The notes beneath the pieces are model-generated. The model had not been told where the DNA came from. It worked only from the letters and a program-made list of their open reading frames with translations, and made no database searches. A stretch of 64,000 nt of DNA from NCBI GenBank assembly GCA_965153455.1, contig OZ234493.1, positions 10,964,213 through 11,028,212 on the forward strand, written 5' to 3'. Position 1 is the stretch's first letter; each line of letters begins with the position of its first letter. Origin of the DNA: Sphagnum compactum. Its lineage: Eukaryota > Bryophyta > Sphagnopsida > Sphagnales. The position numbers and the translations under genes were made by a program. This document shows positions 1 through 10,783 of the stretch, one piece after another.

Positions 1-16
1 GATTTATTATGGATGA

Positions 17-781
17 CACTAGTAGAAAAAACCCTTAGAACTCAATCAATAAGTTTTTGAATTAAAATATAAATTTAAGATTCCAAAATAATAATTTAGA
101 ATTCAAATATCAATTTTTAGATCAAATAAGTTTTTTGAAGTTAAATAACAAACTTCAGAATTGAAACGTCAATTTTCAGATTCAAATAATAATATTCAAA
201 ATGAAAATGTCCATTTTAAAACTCAATTAATAATTTTCTGAATTGAAATATTAATTTCGAGAATCCAAAATAATAATTTGGAATTCAAATTTCAACTTTC
301 AAGTCAAATAATTTCTTAAAATTTAAATTTTAAACTTCAGAATTCAAATATCAATTTTTAGATCAAATAAGTTTTTTAAATTTAAATATCAATTTTCAGA
401 TTTGAATAAAAAATTTCAAAGTTCAAATATTAATTTTGAAATTCATTATATGAACAATATACATACGTATATATATATATATATAATTTTAGTACATACA
501 TTAAAATACACCGCTATGTCATTGTAGAATACCTTTAGGATACAACTAATTTGGTGACTATTGTGATTAATGGGACATATCAACCTATTAATGGATGAAA
601 ATAAATGTAAAATCAATAATAGGATGAAATTTTTAATAATTGCATCATAGTTGTGAGAATGACCAAAATAGTTAAAATTTGGTCTTGTAGTTGCAAATAT
701 TCTCAAATCTAGTCGCAAACGACCACAAGTCGCATGTAGTCGTAAATGGAGTGGTTACATTTTGGCTGATTTCTACTAGTG
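17..781. mobile_element. Non-autonomous CACTA-like DNA element
   Basis: The segment starts CACTAGTAGAAA and ends with its exact inverse, TTTCTACTAGTG, giving 12-bp perfect terminal inverted repeats of the CACTA type. The right subterminal part (about 690-760) carries several short GTCGC/GCGAC-like motifs, as is usual for CACTA subterminal regions. The interior is AT-rich minisatellite and codes for nothing recognisable. The flanking triplets (TGA at 14-16, TTG at 782-784) do not match, so no target-site duplication is visible and the copy is probably old. The call rests on the termini. Confidence 0.5.
60..430. repeat. AT-rich degenerate tandem repeat inside the CACTA-like element
   Basis: Variants of the phrase AATTCAAATATCAATTTT followed by AGATCAAATAAGTTTTTT recur through this stretch; two close copies begin near 101 and 338. 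The units have diverged and the period is irregular, so this looks like an old minisatellite filling the element. No open frame of interest. Confidence 0.4.
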
Positions 782-2090
782 TTGTCCAACAACTCGCATG
801 TTTTTCAACATGCTAATGAGTTCATTTTTTAATTTTGGTTTTGTTTCCAAAATTGAAAAATGTATTTTTGATTGCCATAGAAGCTATCCTTTTCTCTATG
901 GCATTTTTTAGATGTGGTTTTATTTCCCTTCTTGGGGTGAACCATTTGGAAAGAGAACCTTTACTCAATTTATCATATGTACCATTAACTTCATCTAGTT
1001 TTTTGTGAAAGGTCTTCAAATAATGAAGTGCATTTGGCATCGTGGAAAGCGCATGAACAACATTTTTTTAATGTTGGAATTGTAACCCAACAAGTGTTGG
1101 GGATTGTTGATTCTCAAATTGAAATAAAAAGAGTTTTCAACATTGCAGGTATTTGCACGTATCTAAGATGCTTGTGGTAATTGAGCATGGACAATCTTGA
1201 AATTTTATAAGCATATACAAAATATCCGCTCATGGAAAAATTTCTAGAGATGGACGAAACCCTAATGAATGAAAATGAGGATGTACTTGCATCACTTGGG
1301 CTTTTGGACTTGGAGAATGGCAAATAATAGCCTTTAGATAGATAATTTTTATTTCTTGTGGCTTGCATCTTTCAAGTTTGATTCCCATGTTTGTCATAGT
1401 TGATGTATTCAATTTGATCTTTTTGGTTGTTGTAGGCCTTGGAATGATTTTGTAATGACCTGAGCCTTAGGAATTGGATATGATGTACACAAAAAAATTG
1501 TCTAGTTACAAATTTTTTTACTTCTTCATTATTATGGCACTTTCCATTTGAATTTCTTGATTTTGGCAAAGTTAGGGGAAAATGGTGTTTTGGGGGACTG
1601 AATTAGGGCAGATTTGGGGGCAAAAAGTGGATGAATTGGGGGACTTTTCAGAAGTAATGTTGGGGGCAAATTTGGGGCTATTTAGGTGAGTTTTATGGCA
1701 CACTTGATAGTGTTTGAGGACTGATTTCAAGGTGGCAAGGTGTTACATTTTAAACTTAACATACAAGTGCATGAGATGGGAAAATTTGCAACCAATTGAT
1801 GAAAAAAAAATTGTATTGATCCATTAATAATTAGTAACGTAGTTTAGAGTTTGAAAGAAGGTTACCTGGAATCTATCCTAATCTACCTTAAAACTGGGAA
1901 TTAGAATACTTTGAAAATAACAAGAACCAGATTCAAAATCACCTTTGAAAAACAAAAACCAAAACCGAGTCAAAATCGATTTCTTGACAAAATTAAAAAT
2001 CAAAATTGAAGGTTCCTTCGAGAGCCGAGGAATTGCACAACACTGATAGGTAAGACATTCACAATTTCAATACAAATCCCAAACAATAGA
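782..2090. other. Decayed, unassigned DNA with short minus-strand open frames
   Basis: No intact gene is visible. Short minus-strand frames occur at 822-1040, 1114-1368 and 1372-1569. The first includes a stretch rich in Lys and Trp (around GSLSKWFTP) that feels like a repeat-encoded protein, but I cannot name the family. The frames are separated by stops and frame changes, so if they derive from one protein it is broken. 1580-1740 is G-rich on the plus strand. Left unassigned. Confidence 0.3.
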
Positions 2091-2540
2091 GTCAAAAGCG
2101 ACAATCATGAAGAGTTAGTACGTGACGAGTTAGTTCGTGACGTACCCATGGCAACACAGGCCAATAAATGTGGTAAACGTGTATAGCAGGAAAAGAGAAG
2201 GGTTGATGCTGGTTGACCAATCCCAAAGGGATGATTGTACATTGTAAAGCAAGAGGGATCTTTGTAGCGTAGTTGGAGGGGCCCCCCACAAAGAGGCGGC
2301 TAAACACGGCCCAGGACAGGACGCCCATGGAAGTTGTCAATGCTGGAACTGGGAGCTTTCGAGCAGAGGCTCCTTCTTGCAGGCAATATAAAAAAAGCAC
2401 TGCAGGCTTCTTTTTTTCCTTGTCTGCCATTTGGCTTGAAAAGAGACAGATCATGCCTGGACACCTTTTGCTCCTGCCCATTATAGACTTGGGGTTCTCT
2501 TATGCACATTTTGGACCTGTACTAGACAGACACCCCTTTT
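2091..2540. other. Unassigned segment upstream of the repeat/P450 promoter
   Basis: Less AT-rich than its surroundings. A minus-strand frame of 129 codons (2092-2481) and overlapping plus-strand frames are open, but none resembles a known domain. A TATA-like AATATAAAA at about 2386 followed by a purine/pyrimidine-rich leader could be a relic LTR or an old promoter. No second LTR is visible to support that. Confidence 0.25.
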
Positions 2541-2856
2541 AAACAAGGGGTGGTGTGTCACACTGTGCCCTTGCCACTTACATTAAAAAGTATCTTAAGG
2601 CAAAAGAAGAATTATGAAAATTCAAATATTTCACCATGAAAAAATATAATTTTCAAAAACAATCCTTTCAAATAAACCAAAATCCTTCAAGATATCATAA
2701 CTCTATAACTAATCTCAAGTTCCAACACAAGTGGAAATATCATCTTTAAAAAATCCTTGTATAAAAATAGACCTACTACCCAGGTGCCAAAATCCCTTCA
2801 GCTGCTAGACTCTGTAATGAATCTAAACACAATATCCTTGCCTACGAGGCAAGGCC
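2541..2856. repeat. Dispersed ~290-bp repeat, copy 1 (in the P450 promoter)
   Basis: This block is closely similar to 10494-10783 (continued at 11495) and to 49024-49309. All three share, in order, ACATTAAAAAGTATCTT, AAGGCAAAAGAAGAATTATG, ATTTCACCAT, CCTTCAAG, ATCATCTTT, a run around ATAAAAATAGACCTA, CCAAAATCCCT and TAATGAATCTAAACACA. Copies 1 and 3 end in a hairpin CCTTGCCT/AGGCAAGG followed by CCAATAAA. The left edge GCCCTTGCC (GGCCTTGCC in copy 2) is the near-inverse of the right edge GGCAAGGCC, so the element may have 9-bp inverted termini. It ends about 210 bp before the P450 start codon. Family unknown to me. Confidence 0.65.
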
Positions 2857-3065
2857 AATAAATGCCATTTGCTTATTTAAAGTCTTCTCTTCACTACTTA
2901 TAACTTAAAGCCACAACATGAGTTTACAGTGCGTGGTTCCTAATTCTTGAGAGTCTGTTTTGGTGTTTGTTGTAGTGGTGAACAAGGGAGAGTGAAGATT
3001 CATTGACACCTTTCATTCCTGGATCTCATAAGAAATCACAGTGCGAGAAACATTCTGTGCAGGCT
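2855..3065 (+). promoter_or_regulatory. Probable core promoter and 5' leader of the P450
   Basis: A CCAAT box (2855-2859) lies at the very end of repeat copy 1. It is followed by a TATA-like TTATTTAAAG (2873-2882), about 190 bp before the chosen ATG. The CCAAT box is therefore supplied by the repeat. An in-frame upstream ATG at 3003 would add 21 residues without membrane-anchor character, so the downstream ATG at 3066 is preferred. Confidence 0.4.
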
Positions 3066-5171
3066 ATGGAGAACATTGTTGTGAGGTGGGATGAGCTGAT
3101 GATACAGCCGGCTCAATTCAAGATAATTGCTGCCACTATAGCTGTTTTGATTTTTCTTCATCGTCTTTTCAAGCATTTTTTCCACCAGCACACAAAGTTG
3201 AAGAGAGCACCGGGTCCATTCCCCTGGCCAGTGGTTGGAAACCTTCTGATACTTGGCAAGCTTCCCCACCGTGCTTTCTACAAGTTGTCGAAGAAGTATG
3301 GGGACATCATGGAGCTGAAGTTGGGATCTATTCTCACAATTGTCGTCTCCTCACCAGAGATGGCAAAACAAGTGCTCAAGGTTCATGACTTGATATGTGC
3401 ATCACGTCCTGAAACAATTGCAGGTAAGATCATGTTTGAACAACATGATATTGCATGGGCACCTATTGGGGATCATTGGCGACACATGCGAAAACTTAGC
3501 ACGTCGGAGCTTTTTAGTCTCAAAAGGCTCGAAGACTCTAAGAACGTCCGAGATGAGGAGTTATCATGGTTGGTGCATGGGATCTTTGAACATTGTAAGG
3601 TAAATGTATTGTTTCACAATTTCAATTTTTTGTTTTTTTTTCACTACATTTCAAGTGTTGCATGAATATGATACCAAAGCTAGAGAGACGATCCAAATTG
3701 ATCAACATTACAATTGAAATAGTTGGATGCATTGCCTTAAGTCTTAGTTTCAATCCTTCTTTCGGAACTAATATCTTCAAGTTTCGGCTTGACACTAGAT
3801 TGATTGAATTCAAATGCATTCATGGAGTTTCAAAAATCTTATTAGGAGTTTGAACAATTTGCAGGAGGGAAACCCAGTGAACATGCAAACAAGCTTGTTT
3901 AGTACCTCCATGAATGTGATCTCACGCTTACTCTTCAAGAAAAGATATTTCAACACAATGCATAGTGATGAGGAATCTGAGGAGTTCAAGGATCTTGCTA
4001 CGAAGATCATGAATATAAGTGGTGTCTTCAACATTAGTGATTATGTCCCATTCCTAAAGCCATTTGATCTCCAAGCTATTCTACTTCAATGCAACCAAAT
4101 CAATTTGAGGGTAGATCGATTTTTCCACAAAATTATACAAGAACATTTAAAAGAAAAAAAGAAGGCAAATGAATCAAAAGACTTTCTAGATGTCATGCTC
4201 TCTGATCCCGGTGTAGATGGTGTTAGTGACAGGCTTGATGAGATCACAATCAAGGGAGTTGCCATTGTAAGTTTTTCTATGTTCTTATAACTCATTTATA
4301 GATTTCCTAAATTATTGGTTTTGAATTTGGTTAATGGTTGTGTTCAATGATTTCAACAGTTTGATTTGTGAGCTTCATTAGTGAACACATCACTATGATC
4401 TTTGCATGATTTGTTTGCAGTAGGACTAGGTAATATTGCATGCATAACAAGTTCTTTTTGCTTGAATTCAACAACCCACTAATGATGTTCATTGGCTAAT
4501 TGTGCCACAATTGCGTGTAGGACATTTTTGTTGCAGGGACTGACACAATTGCCACCACAGTGGAATGGGCCCTTGTGGAGCTCATAAGGCATCCAAATGT
4601 AATAAGAAAAGTTCAAGATGAATTGGATGATGTGGTTGGCCAAGAACGGGTTGTAGATGAAAATGACATCCCTCAATTGAAATACCTACAAGCTGTAGTG
4701 AAAGAAACATTTCGACTTCATGTTCCAGGTCCTTTATTGATACCACATGAAAACACAGAAGCTTGTGAAATAGGAGGTTACCACATACCTGCCAAAAGTC
4801 GCATTTTTGTGAATGCATGGGCCGTTCATCGACATCCATCTGCCTATGAAAATCCATTTGATTTCAATCCTGAAAGATTTGTAGAAAATCTGATTGATGT
4901 AAAAGGGATAGATTTCCAATTGTTACCATTTGGCTCTGGACGGCGTATGTGTCCAGGTTTGAATTATGGTCTTTTGATGGTGCAAATTGAACTGGCCAAG
5001 CTTTTTCATAGCTTCACATGGACATTGCCAAAAGGACAGAATCCTCAAGATATTGATATGGATGAGATATTTGGTGTCTCAATTCCAAAAAAGATTCCAT
5101 TGCAAGTTGTGGCTAGTGCTAGGCTTCCCCTACACTTGTATGCATCTAAAAAACTTGATGCATTTATTTAA
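3066..5171 (+). CDS. Cytochrome P450, CYP71 clan (A-type), microsomal
   Basis: Three exons: 3066-3599, 3865-4266 and 4521-5171, joined in phase 0 at GT-AG introns, giving 528 residues, normal for a plant microsomal P450. Visible in order: hydrophobic N-terminal anchor (about residues 17-33), proline hinge (APGPFPWP, about 48-55), C-helix WRHMRK, I-helix oxygen-binding motif AGTDT (317-321), ExxR (E374/R377), PERF (429-432) and heme loop FGSGRRMCPG with Cys456 as the iron ligand. All catalytic landmarks are present, so the enzyme should be functional: NADPH-P450 reductase-dependent monooxygenation at the ER face. The overall pattern is CYP71 clan, usually specialised metabolism (phenolics, terpenoids, related compounds). 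The subfamily and substrate cannot be read from the sequence. No clustered pathway partner is evident, although a 2-oxoglutarate dioxygenase lies 18 kb downstream. Confidence 0.93.
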
Positions 5172-6370
5172 ATTTTTAGTTGTTGAGCCACAATATTAGT
5201 TTCATTAGACTGCAATTGAACTCACCCCAATAGTAAGGTTAGCCCTTTTCTTCTAATCAGAGTTCAAACTCGATAACTGCTGAGTTGTTGATGATACCAT
5301 TTGAGACATGACATGATATACACTATTTTCTTTTCTTTTTTGCATTTTTTGTTTGAATTACTTTGGGATACCTATTTATTTAGATAAGTAGTGAGACGCA
5401 TAGAATTATCAAACATGGTATGAAGTCCATGCAAACTGTGTGAGCAATAGATGTTGGAGTATGGGTGGAATATTCTAGTAGCTGATGTAGGCAAACATTA
5501 CATTCCATTCCATGCAACACATTTAAATGATCACTTTCAGAACCAATTATTTTTATTATCACATACTTTATTTTCATATGTGATGGCAATGGCAAACAAT
5601 GATCACATGCCTTCCCAACACAGATTTCAAATAGCTCTATTTTTTGCATTTTAATACAACAATTTAGGCCAATTTTAAAATCTGCATTATTAGATATTTC
5701 CAACCTTTCCTTTGGCCCAAATAAATCATTCATTTGATAAAGGCTTTCAGATGGGTCTCCGTTCATATCCTCAATAGCCCGTGCAATCTGCCACCTAAAA
5801 AATGGAGTCCTGATGCCAAAAAGTACCTCAAGAAAAATGACCAGGAGAGGCTTTGTTGATGGAAATATTCCCCAAGCTTGACAAGATTGTATCTATTCAG
5901 GCGCAACCCCCTCATGATTAGCATTGACACCATCATGTTGGGACTAGAATCATAACTCAAAACTCCCTATTTGAAATTGACCACCAACTGATTACCATTG
6001 CATGTTAGAAAGACGATGTGGTCATGACATCATGACATGAAAAACATGCACATCTAACATTTGTGCATAAGATACTATAAGCATTTGTTACATTTATCTT
6101 TAACCGCGTCATCTAAGAATTCAAAGATCAACTAGTAACAAGCACATTCAAAAAGTTCAACATTGTTTATCCAGAGTTAGACTATGAGAAAGTATTTTTG
6201 ATCATAGAGTTAGGTGGCAAATGTACAGAGGGGGTTCACAATTCAGACTTTGGACATAAGAAAATCATTTTAGGGGTGGTCAAGTTTTACCAGGCTGTAA
6301 GTTCTTCCATAGGTCACGAGGTTTAGACTGTTAGGATGATGTTTCACCCAAAACAAGGGCACTAGAATGT
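5172..6370. other. Intergenic, no gene recognised
   Basis: Includes the P450 3' region. Two adjacent minus-strand frames (5763-5960, 5380-5766) look as if they could once have been continuous, but they match no family I recognise and contain in-frame stops between them. Otherwise nothing supportable. Confidence 0.4.
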
Positions 6371-6374
6371 CCCA

Positions 6375-6450
6375 AGTGGGTTTGGAACCTGCAATCTCTT
6401 GCAAAATGGTCATAAGCCTTGCAACTAAGCAACTCATGGCATGTGGCACA
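6375..6450 (-). mobile_element. tRNA-derived SINE head (minus strand)
   Basis: On the minus strand an A-box-like TTGCTTAGTTGC (plus 6421-6432) is followed about 31 nt later by a B box GGTTCCAAACC (plus 6379-6389). That is the spacing of an internal Pol III promoter. No complete tRNA cloverleaf or anticodon arm is evident, so a SINE relic is more likely than a tRNA gene. The 3' extent is not defined. Confidence 0.35.
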
Positions 6451-6559
6451 AATTGGAAAGGGCAACCTCTATTCTCAAATATTTCTTATAGTCATGTTGA
6501 ACTTGCTGCTTTGTCAAGGATCCATTTCCCATGATAAGTGAGTTCGTTCACCACCTCAA

Positions 6560-6870
6560 GATTGTCTAAGACACTAATTTTTGTAAGTACTGAGAATTTC
6601 TCAACACTTACAATTCAAGTAAACCTGGACACAATTGAGAGAATACAGGTGTAAGCTAATATCAAGCATCGACCACTGTACTGAGTTTCTGTCACAACAC
6701 CAGCAGTGATGGGAAACCTCACCCATGATGCTGGCTAGCTCAAATAAACTTAGAATGGAAAGAGAAGAACAAAAAAATAGGAAGAAAGAAACAGAAAAAT
6801 GCAACACTGGAAAAACCTGAAAAATAAAAGAGAGAAAACAGAGAAAAGGAAAACGGAGAGCATTGAGAGC
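6560..6870. repeat. Dispersed repeat B, copy 1
   Basis: The phrase around 6586-6642 (TACTGAGAA, TTCTCAA, CAATTCAAGT, AACCTGGA, GAGAGA) recurs in the same order at about 28891-28946, with moderate divergence and an A-rich continuation (AAACAGAAAAA-type) in both. Two copies show it is a repeat, possibly an LTR or retroelement tail. The family is not identified and the ends are approximate. Confidence 0.35.
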
Positions 6871-6899
6871 AAGAACATTTGAGGATAAAATGTTAACTT

Positions 6900-8140
6900 G
6901 AAGTTTGAACTCCACAATTTACAAGTAGGATGTAATTTGCTGACCCTCCAGAAATAGCTAAATAACCTCTCAATTGTGAGCTCCTCTAGACAATATTTGT
7001 AGGGTCATCAAAGAATTATTTTTTGCTTTGCATTATCAGTAGTAAGATGAGCCCCAGCTGATTGGCCTGCTAAAAATATCTGGCTTGCATTCAACACATT
7101 CCTTCTTATTAAGCGAAAGATGTGTGCACTGAAAGTTAAAACTCCAGGCTCAAGAAGCATATGGATCGATCATAGATTGTGTGCACTAGGTGCAGAATCT
7201 GCTCTGACCCAACAACAAAAAGTGTGATTTGTGTTACAGACTAACCTGTCTGGATCACCACCAGAGCTCCCAACATTTTGAATCACATAACCTAATCCTA
7301 TTGTGGCATCTGATACCATGTTGCTAATACAGCCCTGTGGGAAATTTCTACAAGTTCACAATTTTGAACATTCTTCAATCCGGAGCCTACCACGCATTTG
7401 ATAAAATGTTGCTAATACAGCCCTTGTGGAAAATTTGTGCATTAAGTGCTTACTATCTGTGGTGGGGGCACTATTGGGGTTAGTTTTCGGGAATTTCTCT
7501 CTTCTCACCAGTCTCGTGGTTGCATCAAAGTCCAGGCGTAACCTTATACAACATATGTAATGTGGTCTTGCAGCAGAAAGGGATCTTCCTACTACTGGAA
7601 ATAATAAATTAAAACAAGAAGTATTTTCTGTAACCCTATCAAAATGAAATGGGGTTTTAGCCCCTGGTCCTGGCCGAGTGGTTGTTTTCTTTTTCTTTTG
7701 TGCTGAGTAAAGTCCTTTTGTTTTTAAAAAAAAAATAAAAAACAAAAAAAGAGGGTTTCTGCAACAATATGTCATAATATAATATAATGTGTGCAGGTGA
7801 AGGAATAGTACCTATATTTGATGCTCACAACAATAATGTCTCGTTCAACAAGCCCAAGCTATCGACCAAAGTGAACCAGCACCCACCAGTGCACCAACGT
7901 GGATGGATGGTGCACAATAGGTTTCTCTTTTCTATCCATGTGCCATCCCAGGTTTACTTTTGTTTCTTTGGCCTTTCTCAGCCTCAATCTCAGTTTTTTT
8001 TCTCTTTTTTTTTTGCTTTTGAAACTTTTCCCACCCACCTACTCACCTATATATTTAAATTAAAAGTAGACTCTTCCCCCATCTACCTCCTCACCTAAAA
8101 ATTCAAAATGTGCTGCTCTCATCCCCACCCACCTAAACCT
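6900..8140. other. Intergenic, no gene recognised
   Basis: Mixed AT-rich spacer. 7725-7750 is A-rich. From 7787 to 8140 the plus strand becomes pyrimidine-rich with many CCACCC/CCTAC words. Open frames here are composition artefacts. Confidence 0.4.
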
Positions 8141-8281
8141 CCCCCCCCCCCCCCCCCCCCTCGGCCCAATCTATTTATTTACCCACCCACCTTTCCACCT
8201 TCCTACTTAAAGTAGGTACCTACCAAACCTCACCTACAAAGCTATACCTACCTACTTGGTCGCGCCCCCCCCCCCCCCCCC
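8141..8281. repeat. Two homopolymeric C runs
   Basis: Runs of 20 C (8141-8160) and 17 C (8265-8281) bracket a segment rich in ACCTACC and CCACC words. Such runs are hard to sequence, so their lengths should be treated as approximate. Confidence 0.8.
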
Positions 8282-8291
8282 ACACCACAAA

Positions 8292-8470
8292 GGAGCACAC
8301 TTTTTTAAAAGACTAACAAGTTTCAATTCATCGGCATCTTCCTTGGACAAAGGTGCAAGCTCAAAAAACAGTTCCAACAAGCTCAAGTTCCTCAGCATCC
8401 CCCCTGATAGAGGAGCAAATTTTTTTAAATGCCAACAAGCTGAAGCTCGTCGACATCCCCCGCTGACAAA
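8292..8470. repeat. 60-bp minisatellite, three units
   Basis: Units begin GGAGCA/GGTGCA at 8292, 8352 and 8412 and a partial fourth begins at 8471, so the spacing is 60, 60 and 59 bp. Each contains an AACAAG core and ends in a GCATC....GACAAA-type motif. On the minus strand the 60-bp period reads as a 20-residue Leu-rich repeat, but no start, domain or intron context supports a gene. A pure A run follows at 8485-8512. Confidence 0.65.
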
Positions 8471-8512
8471 GGAAAAATTCAAACAAAAAAAAAAAAAAAA
8501 AAAAAAAAAAAA

Positions 8513-9108
8513 GGAGAAGGAAACTTACCTCCAAGCTCATGGGCTCTTCATGTTTTGCAAGCTCCGCCTTTTCCCACACTTCAACTGTCCCCCCTCAAAC
8601 TCTGAAGTTGGTCCCTTTTTCACGCTCTTGAAGCTCTTGAAGCTTTGAAATCCCTCAACCCAAATGCCTGTGTTGTCCATGTTTTTCAAGTGTTGGCGAT
8701 GGAAGGGAGTGCAAAGGAGGGGTGAAAACAGAATGAGGGAGGTTGATGGGTTGGTAGGAGAAAGGGCTTTAGGTAGGTTGGAGGGGGTAGGTAGGAGTTC
8801 CCCAATAAAATTGGTGTCAAGGTGACAAAAAAAAAAAAATCAAAAGGAGGCCTGGGAAAAAAAAAACAATGATCTGGGAAAAAAAAAGTATGAGAAAAAA
8901 AAAACTGAGAGATCAGGGGAAAAAAAGGCCCAGAAGCAAAAAAAATAAAATTATTAACCAAGTAAACTAACCCCTGGGGGGCACAGTTTCATCCCATCCA
9001 TGAAATCCCAAAATGGGATTTTTTGGATGGTGCATTGGTGGGTCTTGGGTCATTCAAGCTATGCTACAATGCTACAATGCTACATTGAGTTATGATTTTA
9101 ATATTTTA
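8513..9108. other. Intergenic, A-rich interruptions
   Basis: Several A8-A13 runs at 8826-8945 within G-rich sequence and a short tandem of GCTACAAT at 9063-9085. No gene seen. Confidence 0.4.
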
Positions 9109-9883
9109 CTAGTGGGTACCGTGACGTTCGGACACAATTCGCCCGTGCCCAGCCCGCCCGTGCTGCGCCTGCCCGTGCCCAGCCCCTTCCCTTCTCGAGC
9201 TACAGAGAGAAAGGAGAGAGACGACCGAGCTCGGGTACCCGGGCCCGAAAACACACGGGCCCTGTTCCGGTCCACCCGTGGCAAAGAGCTTGGTTTATGG
9301 CCTGGGACCTGGGTCTTCGTGGGGAGACCGGGCTTCGTCACCGCCCCGGTTTAATACCTACTCCCGCGGTTCCACACACCTGGGCGCCGCCCGGCTCGCG
9401 CCAGATTTTTTTCACCGTTCGGCTCTTTGACCGTAGGCACCCCAGTAAGTAATTTGAAGCCTGGGCGTTGGGACTTGAGACCTGGATTGGTCGGGACTCA
9501 GGACTCGGGACTCGGTAAGTAAAGAAGTAAAAGTGTGTGATTGAGGTCTTGAATAGTTTTTGGGCCCTCGAGTTCGAGGGGACACTTTTTCAAACCTTGG
9601 CGGTTCTCGAATTTATTGGGTATCTCAATTTGGGATCTGGGTTTCAAGACCTCGACAGACGGACAGACGAGATCTGAGTTTCAAAACCTCGACTGACGAA
9701 CAGACGAGATCTGGGTTTCAGGACCTCGATAGACGGACAGACGAAGATCTGGGTTTCAGGACCTCGACAGACGGACAAACGAGATCTGAATTTCAAAACC
9801 TCGACAGACGAACAGACGGGATCTGGGTTTCAGGACCTCGACAGACACACAGACGCACAAACTAACTGAATTAATATATTAGA
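9109..9883 (-). mobile_element. Non-autonomous Helitron-like element (minus strand)
   Basis: Read on the minus strand, the element begins TCTAATATATTAATTCAG (plus 9866-9883) and ends CCCACTAG (plus 9109-9116). The flanking host bases are A before the TC and T after the CTAG, the A/T insertion rule for Helitrons. A weak stem (CCG....CGG, plus 9118-9130) precedes the 3' end. The interior has six 37-bp units (9634-9855) and a strongly GC-rich stretch (about 9128-9420). There is no Rep/helicase frame, so it is non-autonomous. It shares its inner GTCGAGGTCCTGAAACCCAG module, in the same relative orientation, with the element at 10784-11494. Confidence 0.6.
9634..9855. repeat. 37-bp minisatellite, six units
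   Basis: The motif GATCTGRRTTTCA recurs at 9634, 9671, 9708, 9746, 9783 and 9820, giving a 37-bp period (one unit 38 bp). Each unit ends in a CCTCGACAGACGRACAGACG-like stretch. The period is not a multiple of three, so this is not coding. It lies inside the 9109-9883 element. Confidence 0.85.
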
Positions 9884-10490
9884 TTTTGGTTTCTTCTTTT
9901 TCTTGTGTTCTCTTGCACTAAGTTCATGTTTGGTAGTTTCGTTAAGCTTGTGTCTAAACAAGTGTGCCCTTTTCAAAGAATAAAAAACATTCAACATCAA
10001 AAGAGGACACATTGATGGACTTTGCTTTCATCAAAGGACTTGAGCCTTGGGCTCGGGACCAAGTCTTTCACACTATATAGCACACAAACTCTAAAAATTA
10101 ATATTGTTTACTGTATGCCAAGGGCTTCATTTCCATGAGACTTTGCCTTTTTTTGGTACCTATGAAATCGGGTCTTGAGACATAGTCTCAAGTTGCCCTC
10201 AATGTAGCATTGTAGCTTTGCATTTGTAATGCACGGGATCTTTACATTTGTTTCTCGAGTTGAATGAGGATATTTCACACCACAATTGTGTTCATATCGC
10301 TTCATCTTTAACAAATTTGACAATGCAATAGTTCTTTGAATCATCGTACATTTGCTAATGCTTGACCTATGATGGTTTTGAATATAATGTTGAGAATGTG
10401 CATGACTAGGTTCGTATTTGAAGGGCATCTCACATATTCACGCATAATATGAATGCATGAATGTAAGGGTTTAGGGTTTAGGGTTAAGTA
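9884..10490. other. Intergenic with telomere-like heptamers at its end
   Basis: AT-rich spacer with no recognised gene. A minus-strand frame at 10108-10428 is open but featureless. At 10466-10486 there are almost three tandem copies of the plant telomere unit TTTAGGG, just left of repeat copy 2. Confidence 0.4.
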
Positions 10491-10493
10491 AAA

Positions 10494-10783
10494 ACAAGGG
10501 GTGTGTCACATTGTGGCCTTGCCATTTACATTAAAAAGTATCTTTCTTAAGGCAAAAGAAGAATTATGAAAACTCAGCTATTTCACCATGCAGAAATATA
10601 ATCTTCAAAAAAAATCCTCAGAAATCAAAATCAAAATCCTTCAAGTTATTATTATAGGTAACTCTATAACTAATAATCTCAAGTTTCAACACAAGCCAAA
10701 AATATCATCTTTCAAAAATCCTCATATAAAAATAGACCTAATATTATTGTTACCTCAGGGCCAAAATCCCTGAAGCTACTATA
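10494..10783. repeat. Dispersed ~290-bp repeat, copy 2 (left part; interrupted)
   Basis: Matches copy 1 from ACAAGGGGTG through GAAGCTACTATA and then stops abruptly. The expected continuation CTCTATAATGAATCTAAACACA appears 711 bp further right, at 11498, after the Helitron-like element. This copy retains the left edge GGCCTTGCC (10515-10523). Confidence 0.7.

Noticed and set aside
3003-3065. In-frame ATG 63 bp upstream of the chosen P450 start
   Set aside because: The added 21 residues are polar and precede the normal membrane anchor; length and N-terminal form fit the family better from 3066.
7660-7690. TGGCCGAGTGG resembling a tRNA-Leu/Ser A box
   Set aside because: No B box at a suitable distance and no cloverleaf; probably chance or a fragment.
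9560-9865. 101-codon frame across the 37-bp units
   Set aside because: The period is not a multiple of three and the frame lies inside a Helitron-like element; no coding evidence.
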